Part shown: positions 1-14,706 of the stretch, in pieces
How the letters are laid out: the number at the start of each line of letters is the position of its first letter
Position numbering within the stretch: position 1 is the first letter of the stretch
DNA from: Antitrichia curtipendula
Taxonomy: Eukaryota > Streptophyta > Bryopsida > Hypnales > Leucodontaceae
Length of the DNA stretch: 64,000 bases
Assembly (NCBI GenBank): GCA_951230915.1
Contig: OX579641.1
Location: 12,626,254-12,690,253 of the forward strand
Direction: 5' to 3'
Program-made: the position numbers and the translations under genes
The notes under the pieces: generated by a model
The model's database searches: none
Told to the model about the DNA's origin: nothing
What the model saw: only the letters and a program-made list of their open reading frames with translations

Positions 1-3
1 GCA

Positions 4-369
4 TTAAAAGACGGGTTGGCGTGAAGACCTTGCCATGTCTTGCGTATTATACCGTTGCAGACAATCTCTCAGCAGCGTTTGAAGCAAACGCAGGAGCATG
101 TTCCCAACCTCGCCAGCAGTAGGGATCGAGTGCCAAATCGAGTAAGGAATTCTCTTCACTTCACCGAAGCTCCTCGGAATCGATTTCTTAACCTGACGAA
201 AGCTCGGAAGCGAATTCCACAGCTGGATAGCCAAAGAGATCGGCACCAGAAACGGCGCCAACATCACCATCACCCCGTTCATAAAGATCGTCCTCACCAA
301 GTCCACCAGGTTTACCCACACCTCCTGAAACTGCTGCCGGTTCCTGCGCGATATTCCGTGATGCCTCAT
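4..369 (-). CDS. Small hypothetical protein, one possible membrane segment
   Basis: An open frame of 121 codons runs from an ATG at 369 to a TAA at the window edge. I do not recognise the protein. It begins with a basic stretch (MRHHGISRRNR). A hydrophobic run at about residues 28-50 (FMNGVMVMLAPFLVPISLAI) could be one membrane helix. A basic, serine-rich C-terminal part follows. The DNA is more GC-rich than the intergenic sequence to its right, which favours a real exon. The plus-strand frame over the same bases is Gln/His/Arg-rich and looks like its shadow. It may be one exon of a larger gene cut by the window edge; no homologue is recognised. Confidence 0.4.
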   Translation of the reverse strand: MRHHGISRRNRQQFQEVWVNLVDLVRTIFMNGVMVMLAPFLVPISLAIQLWNSLPSFRQVKKSIPRSFGEVKRIPYSIWHSIPTAGEVGNMLLRLLQTLLRDCLQRYNTQDMARSSRQPVF

Positions 370-432
370 GGCCAGAGAATCACAGCGAAAAATGGGAGGA
401 TAGTAGATTGGCGGACTTTGACGAATTCGTAA

Positions 433-831
433 ACCCTAAAGATCAATGTGATCAACTCCTACGGGACTCCTTTTCCTAAATAATTGATTCACCTGTAAAC
501 GGAACGACCTACGTCCGTAGAATTTGTGATTCAAGAGTGTAAATCGTTCTACTAATTATTCCACAAAATCCTCTAGGATCTCTCCTACGAATGCAACTGC
601 GTGATCAAGCCCCGAAACCTTGAATCGATTCTCTCTGTACCCCCAAGTGGGTTACAGTGGACTGTACCAGCAGGCTAAATTCAAAAAGAAAATTCAACTC
701 CAGTGCTCTAATCAAAGATTCTTGTGGGATTCCTTGAAACTACAGTACACGAAATTGCTTTGCTCACAGAATTCTCCGCATCGGCAAAGTTTCGGAAGAT
801 GGACTGCAGATGGAGTTGCGAAGACAGTAAG
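433..831. other. Intergenic, no gene seen
   Basis: There is no convincing coding frame here; the 71-codon plus-strand ORF at 620-835 has no recognisable similarity. This could be the promoter or leader of the minus-strand ORF at the left edge. Confidence 0.4.
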
Positions 832-834
832 TTA

Positions 835-1491
835 GGGCCACTTCACACTAGACGGACAATCGAGAGTCCGTCGCCCTCGGGGCATCCTACATCGTAGCAA
901 ATGCTTACATGACGATGGCCTCGCGACAAACTCTCGACCATAATTTGGGTCGGCCAAAAACAGCGACCCAAACTATAGTCGAGAATCCATCAAATTTTTT
1001 TCAGAAAAATGTCAAAAATGACAAGATCGCAGCCGTTAGATTAGACTGGATTTGTAGTAGTAGGTAGTATAGTATATCCCTTTTGTTATTTTTTATTTTT
1101 TATTTTTTATTTGAAACCTAGTCTCCACCATTACAATGGGGAGTCTTGACATTCAATGAACCTAGTTTCCTTAACCTACTTCCTTTCAATTGCCAATGCC
1201 ACCCTTTTATTTCATTTATATCCTTCATATTCCTTGTTTGATGATAAGAGCATGTGCTGTGATTTTTTTCCAAGGCCATTTTAGACTCCTTTCTCATGTT
1301 TTTTTATTTTTTGCTTGAAAAAATTAACACACAAGTGAGGTTTGGACTTTGGGCTTGGCATTTGGGAGGCTTCACACTATGGTCAGCCAAAGTCTCCAAT
1401 TCTTAAATTTCAGGACCTATTTATTGCCCATTTCTTTGGACTCTCACTTCCACGGCCTCTCAACTTGGTTGGCCATAGTGTAAAGTGGCCC
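835..1491. mobile_element. Tourist-like (PIF/Harbinger) MITE
   Basis: The left end reads GGGCCACTTCACACTA and the right end is its inverted match (GGGCCACTTTACACTA when reverse-complemented). Both ends are directly flanked by TTA (832-834 and 1492-1494), the target-site duplication typical of PIF/Harbinger. The 657-bp interior has no coding potential, so it is non-autonomous. Its ends are not those of the Harbinger element at 40-45 kb, so that element is not an obvious parent. Confidence 0.75.
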
Positions 1492-1494
1492 TTA

Positions 1495-1717
1495 CAGTAT
1501 TGAAGTAGCCGTAAAATCGCTCGTTGACCGCCATGTGACAAGAGCATGGCTCTGCCACGTGGTAGAGGTGGGAGTGTGTGCGGATGAATCTCATCATTCA
1601 GTTTGTGACACTTCTGTATGGCCTGTTTTTGGCCTAGTACGCTATTTACAGAATTACTAACAAAGAAATAGGAGGTGATTTTGAATTTATTTTATAACTC
1701 TAACTGTTTTTTAACCC
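1495..1717. other. Intergenic, no feature seen
   Basis: A short unique stretch between two mobile elements. It holds a CCACGTGG-like G-box core near 1556-1562 but no gene is attached to it. Confidence 0.3.
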
Positions 1718-2754
1718 GAGGCACCAAATTTTGGTGTCTACAATACTTTGAAGCAATACAAAAAATATGAGGCCTCAACAAGGTTGTGAGTGCTGATTTT
1801 TGGGACCTGCGGGTGATATTACGGAAAAAATTAAATTAAATTAAAAAGTGACGTCATGCTGACGTGGCACTTCGACCACGTCAGAATTTCAGTTCAAGGA
1901 TTTTTTTTTTGAAAAAAACCTCTGTAGTATCACTACGGGGGTCCAGGCTTAATGGCCTTTTGGACCCCCCAAATTTTTTGTAATGTTACTCCCTTTGTCT
2001 CACTAAAAATTTCCAAATCAAGTACAATTTGTGTCCCACTAAAAAGCTCTATTTATTGTTTTTGACCATTGAGTAAGCAAATGACCTTGTGGAAGTAAGT
2101 AGCAAGCAATCAAGGAGCATTCCTCTCCTAGTAAGCTTTGCCGTGCCCATATGAGGCACCTTGTACTTATTGCTTCCTTAGACAATAGTGTTGACAATGG
2201 ATTTGCTGACCACTTTGGCACTATGTAGATTTGTTCATGAAGGGAGGTAGAATTCCTTGTTGCAGTAATTAGGTTAGAAGCATATATTTCTACAATCTTG
2301 TTGTTGCCACAAACCTTTAAATCATCAAGAATGACAAATTGGCAACCTTCACAAATGATGTCCAAATTTGATACTTTCCACATAGATTTTGGGTGCCCAA
2401 ATGACAGAGCCCAAGTTGGAGATTTTGCATAGATCTAAGGGATGGGTTATTAGTTCTTGAATGCATATATCATTGGCATATAGTTAATCCCTCATAGGGA
2501 AGATTTTTGGAGTTTTTTAGTGCCTGGGACAAAAGAAATATTATTTTAATAGTTTATATTTTTGTAATATTTTTTTTAAAGTTTAGTTTTAGCATCAAAA
2601 ATCTGATTTTGCCAAAATGAATGATTATGATTTTTCTACTCAATAATTTGTGCAAGGATGTCCATTGCAAATCTTGATTTTTGATGTTGAGGGTTCCTAG
2701 AAATGAGCCTCAAATAAATTAGAACTTAGAATAATAATTACATTAAAAATTCAT
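1718..2754 (+). mobile_element. Broken TTAA element, family B, with an insertion
   Basis: Bases from 1718 (TTAACCCGAGGCACCAAATT) match the inverted right end of the element at 30756-31388. The interior of the same family resumes at about 2541-2754 (GTTTAGTTTTAGCATCAAAA, then GGGTTCCTAGAAATGAGCCTC). The roughly 750 bases between are foreign to the family, so an old copy seems to have been split. The TTAA at 2755 starts the next copy. Confidence 0.55.
1989..2537. mobile_element. Possible Stowaway-like MITE nested in family B copy
   Basis: The left end CTCCCTTTGTCTCACTAAAA follows a TA and resembles plant Stowaway (Tc1/mariner MITE) ends. The right end, TTTTTAGTGCCTGGGACAAAAG, is an imperfect inverted match. 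The 114-codon minus-strand ORF inside (2039-2383) has no recognised similarity. The right boundary is uncertain by several bases. Confidence 0.45.
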
Positions 2755-3412
2755 TTAATTCCTAAATGCCCAAGGCACCCAATTTGGATGTTGACAATGC
2801 TTTGAAGCTAAATAAAACTTAACCAAGCTACTATTTTCAGTAGTTTATATATTTTTTAATTATTTTTGAAGTCTGGTTCTAGCATCAAGAACCTGATTTT
2901 GAAAATAATTGATTATGATTTTACTATTCAAGATTTTGTGCAAGGGTGTCCAATGAAATCTTGACTTACCATAGTGTTGAAGGCTCTTGGAAATTGGGCC
3001 TCAAAATACACTAGATTTTGGAGAAAAAATCACATTAGAAATTCATTTAAATAAATTGTAGGATAGGTTTTGAAAAGTCATTAATTGATTGGGATAATGC
3101 ATACAAGGCCATTTATCCTCATTTGTTTTTGGTGACCAAATTTTTAGATTTAACATGTAAAAAAAGGATTGAAATACTTCAAATCACTTTTGCAGTTTTA
3201 ACACCCCGATGATCAATCATTATAATCTTTCAATCCATAAGTGATTATATTGTTTGTTTGTTTTTTCTTATGTGATCTCTAACATATCTAGTTTGAACTT
3301 GTATGGTTACAATTCAAAAAAATTGATAGAAGTTATCAAAATGTTGACTTTTTGTTCAATTTAGAGCAAACTCCTAGAAGCTCATAAAAGGCCTTGGACA
3401 TATGGGGGTTAA
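2755..3412 (+). mobile_element. TTAA-flanked MITE, family B
   Basis: Bounded by TTAA on both sides, with ends TTCCTAAATGCCCAAGGCAC and an inverted CCCCCATATGTCCAAGGCC. Its whole length aligns by eye, in inverted orientation, with 30756-31388: both contain GTGCAAGGGTGTCCA-, TTTGACATGT- and AACACC-type blocks in the same order. No coding capacity is seen. Confidence 0.7.
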
Positions 3413-3660
3413 AAAAATTGTCAAATAGATTTTGAGGATCCATAAATTGATTAGAGTTATGCATGTTAGGCCTTTAATCCTCATGTTTTTTTGATGACCA
3501 ACTTTTTAGATTTGACATGTAAAAAGAGGATTGAAAGCCATCAAATTACTTTCACAATTTTAACACCTTCATAGTCAAATATTATAGTTTTTCAATCAAT
3601 AAGTGATATTGTTGTGCTTTCTTTCCCCAAGTGATCTTTAACATGTCTAAAACCATTAAT
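3413..3660 (+). repeat. Partial tandem copy of family B
   Basis: Repeats the distal third of the preceding element (ATTTTGAGGATCCATAAATT, GATGACCAACTTTTTAGATT, TAACACCTTCATAGTCAAA). It lacks the proximal part, so it is a truncated second copy abutting the first. Confidence 0.6.
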
Positions 3661-3960
3661 TTTTTAAATTTGACTTCAAGATTTATAGTCCTAAATCCAT
3701 TCATCACCAATGTTTTTCAATCAATTTTGAAAAATTTATGGTTTTAAATTTGATTGTATAGATTTGTAGGAAACATCCATATGTCCATCTTTCTTTCAAA
3801 AAGCATCTTTCAAAAAGTTTTAGAAATCCCCCTATAGAGATTTCAATGTTTAAATGACAATGTCCAAATTTTGTAAAATAGTTTTCTCTTTATTGAGACT
3901 GAAATTTGGTATGAATATCTGTTAAGTTTTTATAAAGTAGGATGACTTTGAAAGTATATA
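3661..3960 (+). repeat. Fragment of the fold-back family
   Basis: Matches the arm of the fold-back element at 11.5-12.8 kb: TTCATCACCAATG, TTTGTAGGAAACATCC, CAAAAAGTTTTAGAAATC and the TTTATTGAGACTGAAATTTGG block occur in the same order. Only one arm is present. Confidence 0.5.
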
Positions 3961-5819
3961 AATGCAACACATTTTGTTCTAAGAGTTTGCAATGTTAATA
4001 CTGGAGATATGGAAATCACTAAAATTTATCCAATCCCACTATACTTGTACACAAATCCACCTAATTTTAACACTTGGGTCCTATTTTTGGGCCCCCCAAA
4101 ACCGCCAAGTAAACAACCATGTGATATAAAAGAAAATTAGATCAACTTTCATTATAAGACCTTCAGGCATGATTGATGGTTCAATTTAACCCCTAATTGC
4201 CCGAGCGACCATATATGGTTGCTTTAAAATTTCAGCTCATTTGTGAGTGTAGTTAAATTCCTTTAAAAATTTGTACAAAAAATTATTGAAGGTTAACTAT
4301 TGGAAGTTTTTATTTTTCACTGAAAAAAGCATATATTTGATTTTGAGAGATCAAGTAGTGGAAGAGTAAAGCTTGCCAAATTTACTTGATTTATTGGCTT
4401 TGAGCAAAGCTTGTCATTGAATTTCACTTGATTTGAAATAAAAAAAATTGTACTTATCCATTTACTTTAATTTGAAAATGGTTCCAATGGAAAGAGTAAA
4501 GTGTTTTCATGATTTTCACCATTGAAAAATTTAAATATGCAAGTGTCGATTTGGAGTTATTTGCAATTTCTACATTTACAAGAAAATTGCATTTCAACAA
4601 ATGCAAGGTGGATTGTGTAATGAATTTGATGGTTCTTCATTTGAATTTAAAATTTTTGGAAGTACATTTTAGTGTGTTAACACAATTTCTAGTTGATCAT
4701 GTCACCTCCAATCCCAAAAAATTCTTATGTGTAGATTTTTCAAACATTGTAGGGAGAGGTAACATACTAAAAATAGGATATGTTCGTTTTTCTTGTTATG
4801 TCTCAAAACTTGTATGCAATTTCACACTCAAAATTGGTATGCATTCCAATAAGCAATCCCTTTAAACATTTAAGTAATTAGATTTTGAATTTTTTTTTTT
4901 TGCTTCATTAGAGATAACTATAAATCCATGTTCTTTTTTTATAAGAAAAACACACTTGGGAATCACCTGTTCCCAACCAGGGACCCATATCCAAGTTGTA
5001 GGATGCAATCATTTCAAATCAAAGCTAGAATAGATATCCAACCCAAGTTTGGAATGTGTTTTTTACTCCTTCTCAAAGTTGGGAATAACAAAGTCATGAC
5101 ACATGCCTTCAAGTAGTAAGCATGAAAGTAGTTCTTAGATGATTGGAACTGGAAGACTCTATACAATGGATATGGGTGGTTCTACCAACTTTTGACTTCC
5201 AAAATGCATGGTAATTTCATTTCGAGGCATAAAATTACCAAAAAATCTGCAATTCCCGTGATTTCTATCTTTCTACATGACACAAAATTTACATTGCCTT
5301 ACATTGTTGCAGAACATGTGTGGAATTGCTTAAGTGATTGACTATAGGTGGTTCTAAGGTAACAAGTTCAAAAATTGCTCACCTAAGAGCTGAAACTGAA
5401 TTTTGGGAAGGCAAAACTTCTTGAAATAATTTTCAATTAATTTTCCTTAAAAGACAAGTGGAATTGGCATCTAACCCAAGTCGTTTCATATTTTTGTGGA
5501 TTTTTGTGGAATTAGTTATAAAATTTTGAAGCTGAAATGGCATAGGGCTCTAAGATATGTTGATGGGGTGGTGGTTGGTGATGGGTGGTTCTACGTTACA
5601 TGTACAAAGTGACCCTCAAACACATGATTCTTAAAAGCACAGTCAGCATGCCACGCAAGAGCACAGTCAGCACGCACCATTTTTCTCCATCGATCATTCT
5701 TTTTCATTCTTTCATCTTGTGTACGGAATCCGAAGAGGCTGTGCTTCTTCCGTCTTTCCTAGAGAGTTCATCACGCGCGATCTCTCGTGGTCGAGAAGAA
5801 TTGTAAGAAGAGTTTAATT
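3961..5819. other. AT-rich intergenic DNA with a dispersed repeat
   Basis: No gene is supported. The 118-codon ORF at 4509-4865 has no recognisable similarity and AT-driven composition. About 5375-5545 matches 31410-31575 (GGAATTGGCA, GTTTCATATTTTT and GTGGAATTA blocks in the same order), so it is a dispersed repeat. A direct repeat of AGCACAGTCAGCA lies at about 5636-5675, upstream of the ETFA leader. Confidence 0.45.
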
Positions 5820-6310
5820 GCGTTGCCTGAATTCTGATATGGATGTGCGTTGTCAATCTCACCGACCCTAATTCTTGAAGCTTTAGACGTTTTGGAGCTA
5901 TTGAGCTTATCACTGCCGTTATGTTGAATTTTCGTGGCTGATGATGTGTGATTGACGAAGTCTGCTGCTACTCCAAGTGCTAAGAATTTTTGGATAGAGG
6001 CAAAGGAAGAGAAATCAGTTTCATGATTGCTGATACCACTCGTTTGTTAGTTCATTTCCATTGTCAATCTCACCGACCCTAATTCTTGGGAGCTATTGAG
6101 CTATGGCTGCCGTTATGTTGAATTTTCGTGGCTGATGATGTGTAATTGACGAATTCTGGTGCTACTCCAGGAGCTGAGAGTTTACGACCGTAATTCTTGA
6201 GGTGCTAGATGTTTCGGAGTTACTGAGCTATGGCTGCCGTTATGTTGAATTTTCGTGGCTGATGATGTGTTCTTGAATTATTCTGGTGCTACTCCAGGAG
6301 CTGAAAATTT
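5820..6310 (+). repeat. Imperfect tandem repeat in the ETFA upstream/leader region
   Basis: The block CTGCCGTTATGTTGAATTTT followed by CGTGGCTGATGATGTGT occurs three times, starting at 5913, 6107 and 6234. It is accompanied by CACCGACCCTAATTCTTG (twice fully, once degenerate) and GGTGCTACTCCAGGAGCTGA. Copies differ in length (spacings 194 and 127 bases). The array ends about 220 bases before the ETFA start codon, so it lies in the leader or promoter. Confidence 0.75.
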
Positions 6311-6525
6311 CATGGAGCGAAGAAGAGTTGCTTGAGTTTTTCTTGTTTGTAATCCGTAGTACCAAGTTCCGCTGCTTTCGAGAATCTGTTACCGAAGAGA
6401 CAAACAAGTGGAGACGGAATACTCTTTCGCTGTGATGCGAGCTTGAATAGGTTTTGCTGATTTTGGGCTGGTGGTGGAAGTGGAATTGGGAGGGGCTTTG
6501 GTGGGAGACGAGAGACGGGACCGTC

Positions 6526-11148
<4,623 letters not shown>

Positions 11149-11487
11149 GATTTTTAGTTCGGAGAGAAATGCTCAAGCACGCTCGTATAGAATGACACTG
11201 CCATCGTCACAAAATAAACGCAGGAACCAATCTGTATTTTTTGTACACAATTTGATGCAAAATTATTTTGACGCAGTCCTACCAAATACCATCTGGCAAA
11301 CACCTGGCAAACGATTATTATCGTTACTCTGGTTATATTTGCGTAATAAAAGAGGTAATTGTAGGTACACGATAATGCCGATCAGTGTTGCCAGCTCAAT
11401 TGGATATTGTACACATGGATCTAATCGTTCGCAGCTTTGTCCATTGAAGGATTTGAGACCCGCCGTCCCTCACCTACGCAGCTGCGA
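11149..11487 (+). other. ETFA 3' flank / untranslated region
   Basis: Follows the ETFA stop codon. The 156-codon ORF at 11081-11551 overlaps exon 8 in another frame and is not supported. No clear polyadenylation signal was singled out; an AATAAA-like AATAAAAG lies near 11344. Confidence 0.4.
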
Positions 11488-12782
11488 CTGTACAGTACCC
11501 GGCAACTCTCAAATTGTCCACTCAATTTTGCCATTCAAAAGAAAATTGTAGAATGTATCATATGTTTAACATTTTTCATCTTGCATAATTAACATTCACT
11601 TCTTATGCAATTCCGATCAAGCATACCAAATTTGAATTTCAGAAAATCAAAATTCTATTTTTGGTAAATTCTTTCATTAAATTTTAATGATTTTATACAA
11701 TAATTCATTGAAAAATATAGATGATGAATTTCTTTAAATTCAATTGCGGCAATATGTAGGAAATACCTACATGCACATTTTTCCTTCAATAGGCATCTCC
11801 AAAAAGTTTTAGAATTTCCTCACAAAGGTTTCAAAAGTTGTCGTAGCAATATCCAATTTTTGAAAAATAGATATTCTTTATTGTAATTAGATTTTGGCAA
11901 AACCAACTATACATTCATGTTCAAATGTACAAAATTAGTAACAATGTGAAGGCCAAATAGAAAAATCTAATTACAAAAAAAAAATATCTACTTTTTTAAA
12001 ATTGGACATTGTCACAACAGTTTTTGAAACCTTTGTGAAGAAATTCTAAAACTTTTTGGAAATGCCTATTGAAGGAAGAATGTGCATGTAAATGTTTCCT
12101 ACATATTGCTGCAATTAAATTTTAAAAATTCATCACCAACGATTTTCAATCCCATTATCATATGAAATTATGAATTTTAAATGAAATAATTCACCAAAAA
12201 TGCAATAATTTTACTTTTCTGAAACCCAAATTTGGTATGCTTGATTGGAAGTGCGTAAAAATTGAATGTTGATCATGCAAGACAAAAAAAGTCAATCATA
12301 TTAAGGTAGAATTACCCATTACCACCCCGATTCGCAATCTAACTATATTGGGGCCAACTCTAGGAAAGACACATATTTTTCAGAGGTGTGCTTTTGTTTC
12401 AGGAGTCAAACCCAAATGGAATTATAATTTTTTGATAAAAATTGTAATTTCTGTGAATTTCTGAAGTGAAATTGCACAACCGCTACTAGACTGGATTCAT
12501 AAACGTCCTCTTACAACTCAATACCGCTTTCCAATGTATCTAATAGCACTTGAAGATCCACCAATCATTAATTGACACGTTATTTTTTAATAGCATTAAT
12601 AAACTACTATTGTCAAAATCTGAAGCGGATTTGCATGTTTTTTTGACGGAATTGGGACAAAGCTGTAGACCACGGATTTGAATCACTGACGAAATTGGGT
12701 AGTTCTACCTTATATATTGTTCAAAGTTCTTTTGAATGGCAGAATGGGGTGGACGATTGAGAGTTGCCGGGTACTGTAGTTG
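11488..12782. mobile_element. Large fold-back (inverted-repeat) element
   Basis: The left end TACAGTACCCGGCAACTCTC at about 11495 is matched in inverse at about 12760-12780. Further in, two arms of about 330 bases face each other around 11910-11950: AAGCATACCAAATTTG versus CAAATTTGGTATGCTTG, and CAAAAAGTTTTAGAAT versus ATTCTAAAACTTTTTGG. The right arm carries extra sequence at about 12310-12710 that the left lacks, so it has been interrupted. No ORF of note. A partial relative lies at 3661-3960. No clean target duplication was found. Confidence 0.7.
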
Positions 12783-12926
12783 AAAGGCCAACACTTAAGT
12801 ACAAAAGGTGAACTAAGTACAAAACGTCTTTTCAGAAGAACGAGATTAAGTATCTCGGGACAACTGGAAATGCTATACTTAGGAGTACAGTAGGTTCCAA
12901 AAACATGCGCTCACATCTCACAAGGA

Positions 12927-12935
12927 CCACGTGTC
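12927..12935 (+). promoter_or_regulatory. G-box / ABRE-like element
   Basis: CCACGTGTC contains the CACGTG core of plant G-box/ABRE motifs bound by bZIP and bHLH factors. It lies 274 bases before the ATG of the Tyr/Gly-rich gene, with an ACGTGTTT core closer in at about 13180. ABA or stress control is an inference from the motif alone. Confidence 0.4.
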
Positions 12936-13208
12936 GAGGTCATCGTGAACGACACAAGCCACTTTAGGTACAGAGCAAGTCTAATAAAGTGAGGGTGACG
13001 GCGGGCATCCAAGAAAGCTACTAATTTTAGTGCACGCCTTGTCGGACCCCGCAATTCGCACACGACAGCAGATGATTCCAATTCCCGTCGCCCACAATCT
13101 TACTTGAAGAATTCCCTGGGAGGAGAAACCGCAGACCAAGATTCCAGTGATTAGAGTGAGGCTCTTGTCTCCCGTCTGTTACGTGTTTTCGAGGACAGAA
13201 TTGCAGCA

Positions 13209-14231
13209 ATGATACACAAGTTCCAAGAGAGGGAGGATTATAACGACTTCAATCCTGTGCCATACCAGGGGGGGTATGATCAGGCCGCGAGCTATGGCGC
13301 CCTCAAACCAGCCGGTAAGGAAGGCGGCTACCCACGCAGTCAATTTGGCGTGGAGGCGCCAGTGGCACAGTACGGCAACGAGAGAAATCCCTACGTAGCA
13401 GGCCACCCCGGACCATCGATCTTCGGAGGCAGTCCGAAACCAGGTGCAGTCTATGGAGGTGGACGTGACCGCACGCAGCCAAGCCCCGAGGAGGCGCAGT
13501 TAGACAAGGGCGTCAAGACTGGATCTGGCCGCCGGAAGCCTGCTAACGGCAAGCAACCGGAACCGATCGACAGTACGCCACCTCACATCCAGGAGGAAGA
13601 TCCAGGAGACAACAAACCTAGAGCAAATTACGATTACGAAGTGAGCGAAGAGTCAGGATACCGCAAGCTGAAATCCATTTATGACCAGGAAGAGCAGCTC
13701 AAACCACCTTTCAGCTATGTAGAAGCAGCCGCATACCGCCAACCATACCTCGGCTACGGCGAGGCAGAATCAGGTAATCATCACAAGTCAGTACCTACTT
13801 TCAGCGAAGTCGACCAGTACGGGTACCGCAGTCTGTTTTACGGATATGGCGAAGCAGAACCGGGATACCGCAATTCGTATTACGGCTACACCGAAGAGGA
13901 ATCCGGACACCACAAACCGCAGCCTACTTATAACGACGAGGCGTCGGTGTACCGGAAACCGTACAATGAAGAAGAGGAACCGAAACCAGGGCCAATTTAC
14001 GGGGAGCGACAGATGCCATTTGATCGGAGCACAGGAGACGAAGGAGCTTACAGTGGCTTTGGCTACGGTTACCAGCCAAATTACGGAGTAGACACGAGTG
14101 GCTATGGCGGGTATTGGCCGAAATTCGCTGACGATGATCCGGCGCGGTTCGGTGGCGGGAGCGCGTATGTGGAGGAGCGCGTTCAAAATGCGTCTGCGCC
14201 AGCGCCCGCCAACGGATCATCGTGGTGGTGA
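13209..14231 (+). CDS. Tyr/Gly/Glu-rich disordered protein, single exon
   Basis: One uninterrupted frame of 340 codons in DNA clearly more GC-rich than its surroundings. I do not recognise the family. The protein is rich in Tyr, Gly, Glu, Pro and Lys, and has no signal peptide, membrane segment or Cys-rich fold. Residues about 148-270 carry an irregular repeat built on short motifs: GYRK, GYGEAE (twice, with ESG or PGY after it), YYGYTEEESG, and YRKPYNEEEE. The C-terminal part is Gly/Tyr-rich and ends in GSSWW. The composition predicts an extended, hydrophilic, probably phase-separating or wall/stress-associated protein, but no function can be assigned. The ATG at 13209 is the first in frame and lies a few bases after a possible splice acceptor (TTGCAG), so a leader intron is possible. 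Antisense frames over it are shadows. Confidence 0.8.
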   Translation: MIHKFQEREDYNDFNPVPYQGGYDQAASYGALKPAGKEGGYPRSQFGVEAPVAQYGNERNPYVAGHPGPSIFGGSPKPGAVYGGGRDRTQPSPEEAQLDKGVKTGSGRRKPANGKQPEPIDSTPPHIQEEDPGDNKPRANYDYEVSEESGYRKLKSIYDQEEQLKPPFSYVEAAAYRQPYLGYGEAESGNHHKSVPTFSEVDQYGYRSLFYGYGEAEPGYRNSYYGYTEEESGHHKPQPTYNDEASVYRKPYNEEEEPKPGPIYGERQMPFDRSTGDEGAYSGFGYGYQPNYGVDTSGYGGYWPKFADDDPARFGGGSAYVEERVQNASAPAPANGSSWW

Positions 14232-14441
14232 CCGGGATGAGCTTTTCTACTTCCAGGTGGCTCAGTTCGAATGCAATTTTGAATATGGGCGGGACGATCG
14301 AGCGGGTCTCTTCTGTATGGTTCGATTCTAATGCATTTTTGAATTCCAAGCGGGCGGATGTTTCTAGATATCAGTGCTGTTCTTAGTTTGGAGCATGAGA
14401 AGGAGCGTTTCCCATTGTAGGGAATGTGGAAGAAGAAGAAC
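14232..14441 (+). other. 3' flank of the Tyr/Gly-rich gene
   Basis: It holds a short direct repeat: TTCGAATGCAATTTTGAAT at about 14266 and TTCTAATGCATTTTTGAAT at about 14326. No further gene. Confidence 0.4.
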
Positions 14442-14706
14442 TCTGATCTCTTGTCGAGACTGACGTGAATATAGAGTCTGAAGACCTGAAGAACGTGGAT
14501 TTTAAAGTAGATCTTCAGACCTAATATGATCTTTACTAAAACGAAATCTTAGAATATCAAGCATACTTATCGTCACACACTCCGATCTCTCTTCGAGACT
14601 GGTGCGAATTTTGAGTCTGAAGACCTACGGAACGTGGATTGTAAGTATCCTGAGACCAGTATGTCCTCTCAAACGACATCTTAGAATATCCTGCTAATTT
14701 GTCACA
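14442..14706 (+). repeat. Tandem duplication, period 139 bp
   Basis: Two consecutive diverged copies start at 14442 and 14581. Shared blocks are GATCTC..TTCGAGACTG-like, GAGTCTGAAGACCT, GAACGTGGATT and ACATCTTAGAATATC (AAATCTTAGAATATC in copy 1). No coding content. Confidence 0.7.

Noticed and set aside
40..432. Plus-strand 130-codon ORF
   Set aside because: Gln/His/Arg-rich translation opposite the more protein-like minus-strand frame; treated as its shadow.
2039..2383. 114-codon minus-strand ORF
   Set aside because: Lies within a probable Stowaway-like insertion and shows no recognisable domain.
4509..4865. 118-codon ORF in AT-rich DNA
   Set aside because: No motif or domain, Phe/Leu/Lys-rich because of base composition, no neighbouring gene signals.
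13788..14349. Antisense ORFs of 132 and 141 codons over the Tyr/Gly-rich gene
   Set aside because: Produced by the repetitive GC-rich codons of the sense gene; no motif of their own.
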